From an uncultured Eubacteriales bacterium (lineage in GTDB: Bacteria > Bacillota > Clostridia > Christensenellales > Pumilibacteraceae): a DNA stretch of 8,822 bases. The stretch is taken from contig USBU01000035.1 of the NCBI GenBank assembly GCA_900553005.1, positions 1 through 8,822 on the forward strand, written 5' to 3'. The notes under the pieces are model-generated. The model saw only the letters and a list, made by a program, of their open reading frames with translations. It did not search any database and was not told where the DNA came from. Positions 1 through 5,057 of the stretch are shown piece by piece (positions within the stretch are counted from its first letter, which is position 1; every line of letters starts with the position of its first letter). The position numbers and the translations under genes were made by a program.

Positions 1-6
1 AATCGA

Positions 7-35
7 TAGACGAATCGGCGCAAAACGTTTATAAT
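7..35 (+). promoter_or_regulatory. Predicted sigma-A promoter of nrdR-feoAB
   Basis: A TAGACG hexamer at 7-12 (4 of 6 matches to TTGACA) is followed after a 17-base spacer by a perfect TATAAT at 30-35. Transcription would start near 42, about 24 bases before the nrdR ATG. A second TATAAT lies at 39-44, but its -35 position (16-21) shows no match. No other promoter is visible before feoA or feoB, so this one probably serves all three genes. The window begins only 6 bases upstream, so more distal elements cannot be judged. Confidence 0.6.
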
Positions 36-43
36 TATTATAA
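29..43. promoter_or_regulatory. PerR-type operator (7-1-7 dyad)
   Basis: The 15 bases TTATAATTATTATAA form a perfect 7-1-7 inverted repeat centred on position 36. They equal the consensus Per box described for Bacillus subtilis (TTATAATnATTATAA) at every specified position. Relative to the Fur box of the same family (TGATAATnATTATCA) each half has one mismatch, and relative to the Zur box each half has two. The dyad overlaps the -10 TATAAT at 30-35, a position suited to repression. Binding by PerR or a related Fur-family repressor is inferred. No regulator gene lies in the window, and AT-rich promoter DNA can match by chance. Confidence 0.6.
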
Positions 44-65
44 TTAACGCATAAGGTGAATATTT

Positions 66-527
66 ATGAAATGTATGTATTGCGGATATACGGAAAGCAA
101 GGTAATAGACTCGCGTTCGACGGACGACGGCAACAGTATCCGCCGACGTCGCGAATGTCTGAATTGCGGCCGTAGGTTTACGACTTATGAGACGATCGAG
201 ACGACGCCCGTGCTGGTTGTAAAAAACGACGGAACAAGGCAGCCGTTCGATCCGTCAAAAATCCGCAACGGCATTATAAAGTCCTGTGAAAAGCGGCCGG
301 TGGCTATTCACGATATCGACAAGCTTGTCGCGGATATAGAGAAAAAAATCTATAATACGCTGGAGCAGGAAATTCCCTCGTCTAAAATAGGCGAATACGT
401 AATGGACGGATTAAAGGAGCTCGATCAGGTTGCTTATATAAGATTTGCTTCGGTTTACCGCCAGTTCCGCGACGTAACGACTTTTATAGAATTTATTTCG
501 GAATTTGAAAAGCGCATCAAGGAGTAG
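66..527 (+). CDS. nrdR: Transcriptional repressor NrdR
   Basis: NrdR represses ribonucleotide reductase genes by sensing ATP/dATP through an ATP-cone. The 153 residues match the usual family length. The N-terminal zinc ribbon has Cys3, Cys6, Cys31 and Cys34, with the family signature of four arginines at 26-29 and GRRFTTYE at 35-42. The ATP-cone follows from about 49 to 139 (VVKNDG at 51-56, then FDPSKI). The start is supported by AAGGTG at 53-58, seven bases before the ATG, and by the zinc ribbon beginning at residue 3. It is first in a tight run with feoA (12-base gap) and feoB, so it is probably co-transcribed with iron import and subject to the dyad at 29-43. No NrdR box is evident at its own promoter, so its targets must lie elsewhere. 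The identification is secure. Confidence 0.97.
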   Translation: MKCMYCGYTESKVIDSRSTDDGNSIRRRRECLNCGRRFTTYETIETTPVLVVKNDGTRQPFDPSKIRNGIIKSCEKRPVAIHDIDKLVADIEKKIYNTLEQEIPSSKIGEYVMDGLKELDQVAYIRFASVYRQFRDVTTFIEFISEFEKRIKE

Positions 528-539
528 ATTTACCGTCGT

Positions 540-767
540 ATGACTTTAATGGACGCCCGCACGGACAGAGTGTATAAGGTAATTGAGGTAGGCGGTTCTG
601 GCAATGAAAGACGCCGCCTTTTGGATATGGGGTTTACTCCGGACTGTAAAATATACGTGGCGCATACCGCTCCTTTCGGCGGAACAATTTTGGTAGGGCT
701 GCGCGGTTTTTTGGTTGCGCTCCGCGAGGACGCCGCCTCCCTTATAGAAATCGGGGAGGTTATATAA
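540..767 (+). CDS. feoA: Ferrous iron transport accessory protein FeoA
   Basis: FeoA is a small cytoplasmic SH3-like protein that works with the FeoB Fe(II) importer. The 75-residue product has the family length and its hallmarks: RRRLLDMGF at 24-32, followed by TPDCKIYV, and PFGGTILVGLRGFLVALR at about 45-62. The Shine-Dalgarno AAGGAG at 519-524 lies inside the end of nrdR, 15 bases before the ATG. That is long, but the next ATG at 549 is farther away, so 540 is preferred. It is separated from feoB by only four bases, as in most feoAB operons. Its 3' coding sequence contains CCTCCC (736-741), which can pair with the feoB ribosome site, suggesting translational coupling. Confidence 0.94.
   Translation: MTLMDARTDRVYKVIEVGGSGNERRRLLDMGFTPDCKIYVAHTAPFGGTILVGLRGFLVALREDAASLIEIGEVI
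736..759 (+). promoter_or_regulatory. Possible hairpin over the feoB Shine-Dalgarno
   Basis: CCTCCC at 736-741, inside feoA, is complementary to GGGAGG at 754-759, which is the feoB Shine-Dalgarno (12 bases before the ATG at 772). The stem has six pairs with a 12-base loop, and G-U pairs can add one pair on each side. Ribosomes finishing feoA would melt it, so feoB translation may be coupled to feoA. This is inferred from pairing only; the repeat also encodes ordinary FeoA C-terminal residues. Confidence 0.35.
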
Positions 768-771
768 TCAT

Positions 772-3078
772 ATGGAATATACGATTTCGCTTGCCGGTAA
801 CCCTAACGTCGGAAAGACCAGTCTTTACAACAGAATCACGCATTCGCTTGAGCACGTGGGCAACTGGCACGGCGTAACGGTCAGCGAGGTGAGCAAGCAG
901 ATCATGTACGATCACCATAAAATCAACATGGTGGATCTGCCCGGCCTATATTCTCTTACGATTTACAGTATGGAAGAGGGAATAACTCGCGACAATGTGC
1001 TGTCCGGTAAAAATGACCTGATAGTTAGCGTATGCGAGGTCAACAATCTTTCGCGCAATCTCTATCTTACGCTGCAGCTTTTAGAGCTGAACGTCCCGTT
1101 GGTTCTCGTCGTCAATATGATGGACGAGCTGAAAAAACAGGGCAAGGTGCTCAATTACCGGAAAATAGAGACGTTTTTAAAAATTCCGATTATCCCGATG
1201 AGCGCCAAATATCATAGCGACGTTCATCTTTTAATGGATGTTGCCATAGATTATATACAGCATTTCCGCGGAAACACCGTACAGCTTACGTATTTGGATA
1301 AGCTTCCGTTAAAGGACGTCATGTCCGTTATAGGAGCAAATGCGTCCGCCGCGGGCTTTCAGCCTAAATGGGCGGCGATTAAAGCGCTGGAAAAAGATTC
1401 GTTCGTGCTAGAAAAGCTTCGGCTGTCCGATGACCAGACCAAAGCGCTTGAAGCGTTCGGCGACTGGCAGTCGCGCGTTGCCCAGGCAAGATATGAATTT
1501 ATAGATATGATTACCGAGGGCGCCGTGTCCAAGGCGGTATCGGACGAGCATCACGAAATGCACGAGCACGTCCGCCACAGCGTCCCGCTTGAAACCGAAA
1601 AGACTGACGGCGAGTCGTTGCCGTCCGATGACAGACATTTCCGGCATCACGATTATCATAAAAACAATTCAAAGCTATACATGCAGGCGTACAGCAGGAT
1701 AGATAGATTCGTGCTCAATAAATATCTTGCGCTTCCGATTTTTCTTCTTTTGATGTGCGCGGTATTCTTCGTTACGTTCGGATTGTTGGGCAACTGGCTG
1801 TCGGAGCTGTTGGATTGGCTGTTTACGGCGTTCGTCTATGCGCCCGTTACCAAAGGCCTGACAAACATAGGTTCGCCCGTATGGATAGTTGACTTGGTGG
1901 GAGAGGGCGTAATCCTGGGCGTATTGGGCGTACTGAAATTTCTGCCCCAGGTTGTTCTGCTGTTTTTCTTTCTTGCGCTTATGGAAGACAGCGGATATAT
2001 AAGTCGCGTGGCGTTTATGACTGACGGCTTGTTCCGTAAAATAGGTTTGTCCGGCCGTTCGGTTTTCACTATGCTTATGGGATTCGGGTGCTCGGCCACG
2101 GCGGTGCTTACGGCCCGTGGGTTGGAGGACGATACCATGCGCAAAAAAACGGTTATTCTGACGCCGTTTATGTCGTGCTCGGCCAGGCTTCCGGTGTATT
2201 CTGTGGTGGCGGGAGCGTTTTTTGCGTCCGGCAAATTTCTTATAATCTTCGGGCTGTATATTCTGGGCGCGGCGGTTTCGCTTGCCGCGGCCGCAATTTT
2301 TGAAAAAGCCGTTAAGCCTCTTAAAAGCGGAAAGCTGTCGTTTATCATGGAGATGCCGCCTTACCGCGTGCCTACGTTCGAGCGCGTCATGCAGATAATT
2401 CTGCACAATGCCAAAGTTTTTATCGTCAAAGTCGGCACCGTCGTGTTTGCGCTGAACGTAATAGTGTGGATACTGTCTAATTTTTCGTTTACCAGCGGAT
2501 ATACCGCCGGCGGAGAAAATAGTATTCTGGCGGCGTTCAGCGGTTTCATCGCGCCCGTATTTTCACCGCTCGGCTTCGGCAACTGGCGCGCCGTGACGTC
2601 GCTTATGAGCGGACTTGTGGCTAAGGAGGTCGTCGTTTCCTCCATTGAATCGCTGGGCGGCGTGGAGTCAGTGTTTATCGGTCCTCACGCGTCTTTGTCG
2701 GCGCTAACATTCCTTGTTTATACGCTTTTGTACGTACCGTGTATTGCTACGTTGTCGGCAGAACTGAAGGAAGTCGGCTGGAAGTGGACGCTTTTCGGAC
2801 TGCTTTTGCAGCTCGGAGTGGCGTATGCGGTAGCGTTGGTTTTTCATTCCGTAGGGCTTGCTTTTATACTCAATCCCGGCGTAGCTGCGGGCGTGACTAT
2901 AGTCGCGGTTATAGCATTGGCTGTTGCGGGCGTGATAGTGTATAAGGTAAAAAATCGAGGAAAATGCTGCTGCGGCTGCGGATCGTCTTGTTCAGGTTGC
3001 GTAAAAAGCCGCGGCGGAAGTAAGGCATCAAAGGATAAAGCAAACGATTCGGACAAGAAACAAAAGACAAACCTTTGA
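772..3078 (+). CDS. feoB: Fe(II) transporter FeoB with His-rich insert and Cys-rich tail
   Basis: FeoB imports ferrous iron across the cytoplasmic membrane. The N-terminal G domain has GNPNVGKTS (9-17), the GVTV switch (34-37), DLPG (55-58), NMMD (115-118) and SAK (144-146). The membrane part starts near residue 320 and keeps EDSGYISRVAF (406-415), GFGCS (437-441), TPFMSCSARLPVY (464-476) and LVAKEVVV (615-622). The usual gate motif GFGCnvPA reads GFGCSATA here, so its proline is missing. Two additions stand out. Residues 260-296 carry nine histidines between the G-domain helices and the first membrane helix. After the normal core, a further hydrophobic helix at about 703-725 is followed by six cysteines (732, 733, 734, 736, 740, 743) and a Lys/Ser tail. 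The start has GGGGAGG upstream. No terminator follows; the next promoter begins at the stop codon. Confidence 0.96.
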   Translation: MEYTISLAGNPNVGKTSLYNRITHSLEHVGNWHGVTVSEVSKQIMYDHHKINMVDLPGLYSLTIYSMEEGITRDNVLSGKNDLIVSVCEVNNLSRNLYLTLQLLELNVPLVLVVNMMDELKKQGKVLNYRKIETFLKIPIIPMSAKYHSDVHLLMDVAIDYIQHFRGNTVQLTYLDKLPLKDVMSVIGANASAAGFQPKWAAIKALEKDSFVLEKLRLSDDQTKALEAFGDWQSRVAQARYEFIDMITEGAVSKAVSDEHHEMHEHVRHSVPLETEKTDGESLPSDDRHFRHHDYHKNNSKLYMQAYSRIDRFVLNKYLALPIFLLLMCAVFFVTFGLLGNWLSELLDWLFTAFVYAPVTKGLTNIGSPVWIVDLVGEGVILGVLGVLKFLPQVVLLFFFLALMEDSGYISRVAFMTDGLFRKIGLSGRSVFTMLMGFGCSATAVLTARGLEDDTMRKKTVILTPFMSCSARLPVYSVVAGAFFASGKFLIIFGLYILGAAVSLAAAAIFEKAVKPLKSGKLSFIMEMPPYRVPTFERVMQIILHNAKVFIVKVGTVVFALNVIVWILSNFSFTSGYTAGGENSILAAFSGFIAPVFSPLGFGNWRAVTSLMSGLVAKEVVVSSIESLGGVESVFIGPHASLSALTFLVYTLLYVPCIATLSAELKEVGWKWTLFGLLLQLGVAYAVALVFHSVGLAFILNPGVAAGVTIVAVIALAVAGVIVYKVKNRGKCCCGCGSSCSGCVKSRGGSKASKDKANDSDKKQKTNL

Positions 3079-3103
3079 CAAATTTGCTTGAACAGGGTAT
3101 AAT
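3075..3103 (+). promoter_or_regulatory. Perfect-consensus sigma-A promoter of the cyclophilin-like gene
   Basis: TTGACA at 3075-3080 and TATAAT at 3098-3103 both match the sigma-A consensus exactly, with the optimal 17-base spacer. The -35 contains the feoB stop codon (TGA at 3076-3078). Transcription should start near 3110, giving a leader of about 29 bases that includes AAGGA at 3127-3131. It is the best promoter match in the window, and no operator-like dyad was seen over it, which suggests steady expression of the downstream gene independent of feoAB control. Confidence 0.88.
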
Positions 3104-3138
3104 AAACAATAGCTTAAATTAAACACAAGGACGAAAAG

Positions 3139-4023
3139 ATGAAAAGGAAAAAGAGAAAAGAGGCGCCGGCCGAAGCTGCTTCGGAAGCGCCGAAAAAGAA
3201 AAAAAATCTTAAGACCTGGATAATTTCGATCGCAGCTTCCGTGCTGGGCGTCGCGGTTATAGTTGCGGGCATAGTTCTGCCCATTGCGCTGAACGACGAA
3301 TATATCAAGGAAGAGGGCGTTAATCCTTACGCCGTAATGAAGCTTAGTAACGGTATGACGATAAATTATGAAATTTGGGAAAATGAATGTCCCAATGCCG
3401 CGACTAATTTCATTTATCTTGCCGAAATAGGTTATTTTGACGATACGGTAATTTTCGACAGCCAAAGCGGTTGGGTGCGTTTCGGTGGCTGGCAGGCTGA
3501 TTCAAAGCATCGCGGCGACATGAATACGGAATTTTTGGCTGAAATTACCGACAGGAAATATGGGGGTAGCGATTATTCCAATAATAAGTTCGGTTACAGG
3601 CTTAAGGCCGACAGCGCCAGGTCAAATTATTACAATACCGTAGGCGTACTTTCGTTTTGCTATGAGCGCAGCGCGACTGAGTTTCAGATTGCCGCGACGG
3701 CAGACGTGGCGCTGACTATTCCCGGCGACAGCGCCGGCGAGTGGAAAGTAGCGCCCTTTGCAATGGCGGCCGACAGCGAGAGCATAGAAAACGTCAAGGC
3801 CATTGCCGCGCTCGGCCGAGACGAAAACGGAGAATATTTCGCTCACGAATATTATCGCGCGCCGCTGGACGAGGACGGACTTATTAAGATAAAATCCGTT
3901 AAAGTAACCAAAAAGAATGCGTCAAAGTGGAAAAAATTTGATTTTATGGAATATTATAAGGGCGATGGCGCCGGTTCTTTGACAAGCTGGTACACCACGA
4001 AAAAATTGACCGGTAAGAAATAA
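3139..4023 (+). CDS. Membrane-anchored cyclophilin-like protein, catalytic residues lost
   Basis: Cyclophilins are peptidyl-prolyl isomerases. This 294-residue protein has a Lys/Arg-rich, Ala/Pro-containing N-terminus (1-25), one membrane helix (about 26-51) and an outward-facing domain at about 65-257. The pattern fits cyclophilins: a first strand (MKLSNGMTINYEIW), PNAATNFIYLAEIGYFDDTVIF at about 85-106 (family: P-x-T-x-x-NF-x-x-L-x-x-x-G-x-Y-D-x-x-x-F), a GG at 116-117, GVLSF at 169-173, and a closing strand IKIKSVKV. The catalytic Arg of the FHR motif appears as Ser or Asp (FDS at 106-108), and the SQFFI motif reads TEFQI (180-184), so isomerase activity is doubtful. It may serve as an extracytoplasmic foldase relative or binding domain. 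There is no lipobox. AAGGA lies seven bases before the ATG. Family assignment is fair; function is unknown. Confidence 0.75.
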   Translation: MKRKKRKEAPAEAASEAPKKKKNLKTWIISIAASVLGVAVIVAGIVLPIALNDEYIKEEGVNPYAVMKLSNGMTINYEIWENECPNAATNFIYLAEIGYFDDTVIFDSQSGWVRFGGWQADSKHRGDMNTEFLAEITDRKYGGSDYSNNKFGYRLKADSARSNYYNTVGVLSFCYERSATEFQIAATADVALTIPGDSAGEWKVAPFAMAADSESIENVKAIAALGRDENGEYFAHEYYRAPLDEDGLIKIKSVKVTKKNASKWKKFDFMEYYKGDGAGSLTSWYTTKKLTGKK

Positions 4024-4033
4024 ATATTATATT
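4006..4033 (+). promoter_or_regulatory. Candidate sigma-A promoter of the DUF1614-like gene
   Basis: TTGACC at 4006-4011 (5 of 6) and TATATT at 4028-4033 (5 of 6) are separated by 16 bases and straddle the stop codon of the cyclophilin-like gene. The predicted start near 4040 would give a leader of about 48 bases containing the whole inverted repeat 4049-4084. An alternative TTGACG at 4032-4037 lacks a good -10. The prediction rests on sequence match only. Confidence 0.4.
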
Positions 4034-4048
4034 GACGTATAAAATCCT

Positions 4049-4087
4049 AAAAATTACCAACCATTTATCCGGGAGGTAATTTTTTTT
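4049..4087 (+). terminator. Terminator-like hairpin overlapping the next gene's ribosome site
   Basis: AAAAATTACC (4049-4058) and GGTAATTTTT (4075-4084) form a perfect ten-pair inverted repeat with a 16-base loop. The right arm continues into a T-tract that reaches the ATG at 4088. Two of the six bases of the Shine-Dalgarno GGGAGG (4071-4076) lie in the stem and the rest in the loop. It could end transcripts of the cyclophilin-like gene, hide the ribosome site of the downstream gene, or both. The stem is AT-rich with only two G-C pairs, so termination may be partial. Confidence 0.5.
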
Positions 4088-4795
4088 ATGACAATGGGAC
4101 TTATTTTACTGGGCGTTATGATGCTCGGACTTTTTTTCGGCTTCGGAAGATCGGCATTTAAAGGACTCGGGCTTTCGGCTTGGGGCGCATTTTTAGTCGT
4201 TCTTGCCTTTGCAATAGGTATTATTGTACCCGCGATACGTTTCTCCGATGTTTTCTCGATGAATGTAGGCGGTTTTATTATGCCCGTTATAGGGATGTTT
4301 GCTCTTTTGGCAATACTCGTTAAAAACAACGCTGTGCTGAGAGGCGTCGCGGCAATGCTTGCGGTGACGGCCGCAACTACCGGACTGTTGCTTGTAATGC
4401 CTGTCAATAGCATGGGTATGCAGGTTCTTACGGCTTTTACGATAGGCCTTATAGGCGGAGCGATTGCCTTTATTATAGGCAGAACGCGTAGCGCTTCCGC
4501 TTTCGGTATTCTCGGCGGAATTGCGCTCGGAGATCTGATATTCTGTCTTATCGATTACTATGCGGTAACCGGAGCGGCGTTTACATTCGGCCGCGCGGTC
4601 GTATATAATTCTATCTTTGTAGCGGTTATCTTTGCGATGTGCCTTGCGGAGATAGCGCTCCGCGCCGGCAGAGCCATGGGAGAGGCCTCCGTAACTAGAA
4701 GAAAGCTGAATTTCGAGGTTTCCGAGGAGCATTCCTTTGACGAAAGCGTTGCGGAGGACAACGATTACGACAGCTTTGACGACGAGTTGTTTTAA
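4088..4795 (+). CDS. Multi-pass membrane protein resembling DUF1614
   Basis: The function is unknown. The 235-residue product is very hydrophobic, with about seven predicted membrane segments near 3-20, 31-52, 58-79, 84-105, 112-131, 136-158 and 169-192, then a cytoplasm-like tail at 206-235 rich in Asp and Glu. The motifs NVGGFIMPVIG (59-69), GLIGGAIAFIIGR (120-132) and GILGGIALGDLI (140-151) recall the DUF1614 family of clostridial membrane proteins. That assignment is from memory of the family pattern and needs a profile search. GGGAGG at 4071-4076 supports ATG 4088, although another ATG follows at 4094. It is the last gene before a strong terminator. No catalytic or transport motif is visible; a small transporter or sporulation-linked membrane protein remain possible but unsupported. 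Confidence 0.7.
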   Translation: MTMGLILLGVMMLGLFFGFGRSAFKGLGLSAWGAFLVVLAFAIGIIVPAIRFSDVFSMNVGGFIMPVIGMFALLAILVKNNAVLRGVAAMLAVTAATTGLLLVMPVNSMGMQVLTAFTIGLIGGAIAFIIGRTRSASAFGILGGIALGDLIFCLIDYYAVTGAAFTFGRAVVYNSIFVAVIFAMCLAEIALRAGRAMGEASVTRRKLNFEVSEEHSFDESVAEDNDYDSFDDELF

Positions 4796-4812
4796 GCTAT
4801 GAGCGTTATTTT

Positions 4813-4853
4813 AAAAAAGACGGGCGGATCGGGTTGCCGGTTGCCCGTTTTTT
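4813..4853 (+). terminator. Rho-independent terminator after the DUF1614-like gene
   Basis: ACGGGC (4820-4825) pairs with GCCCGT (4843-4848). Two G-U pairs can extend the stem inward, and a T-tract follows to 4853. A run of six A (4813-4818) faces the T-tract, so it may also work for transcripts coming from the opposite direction. It lies 18 bases after the stop codon and separates this gene from the der block. Confidence 0.8.
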
Positions 4854-5022
4854 CTGTTTTAAATGTCAACTAATATCAATTTTAAGCGTGAAATTTTCAG
4901 ATTTTAGGCGTCAATTAAGTTATGGCGGAGAAAAAGCTTCGGGGCATTCCATAAAAGCTGCATTTTAAGCGTGCTTATACGATGAGCGTCGCTGATTTTT
5001 ACCTTACGGCCGGATAAAATAA
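4854..5022. repeat. Non-coding stretch with short direct repeats upstream of der
   Basis: No credible gene is seen; the longest + strand ATG frame with a plausible start (4922) is ten codons and has no ribosome site. The stretch holds ATTTTAAGCGTG twice (4879-4890 and 4962-4973) and a third copy with two changes, ATTTTAGGCGTC, at 4901-4912. A second pair, GTCAACTAA (4865-4873) and GTCAATTAA (4910-4918), differs at one base. These could be binding sites for a regulator of der, or remnants of local duplication. Nothing matches a riboswitch or RNA gene that I recognise. Confidence 0.4.
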
Positions 5023-5051
5023 TGGACTTTTTTTGCCGCTTATGATAAAAT
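5023..5051 (+). promoter_or_regulatory. Predicted extended -10 promoter of der (leaderless mRNA)
   Basis: TGGACT at 5023-5028 (4 of 6 to TTGACA) is followed after 17 bases by TAAAAT at 5046-5051 (5 of 6), preceded by the TGn extended -10 element at 5043-5045. With normal spacing the start falls at about 5058, the A of the der ATG. There is no Shine-Dalgarno in the 30 bases before the ATG, consistent with a leaderless message. A second TAAAAT at 5015-5020 has a weaker -35 and would also give a leader without a ribosome site. Confidence 0.55.
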
Positions 5052-5057
5052 GAAAAC

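Noticed and set aside
29..43. Reading the nrdR dyad as a Fur or NrdR box
   Set aside because: It differs from the Fur box at one base per half but matches the Per box exactly, and it lacks NrdR-box features. Fur binding is still possible.
1675..2406. Long reverse-strand open frame (243 codons) inside feoB
   Set aside because: It is the antisense shadow of the FeoB membrane domain: very rich in Arg, Lys, His and Gln, low in complexity, with no ribosome site and no recognisable family.
4032..4045. TTGACG and TATAAAAT close together before the DUF1614-like gene
   Set aside because: The two elements are directly adjacent with no spacer, so they cannot act as one promoter; TTGACC/TATATT at 4006-4033 is a better candidate.
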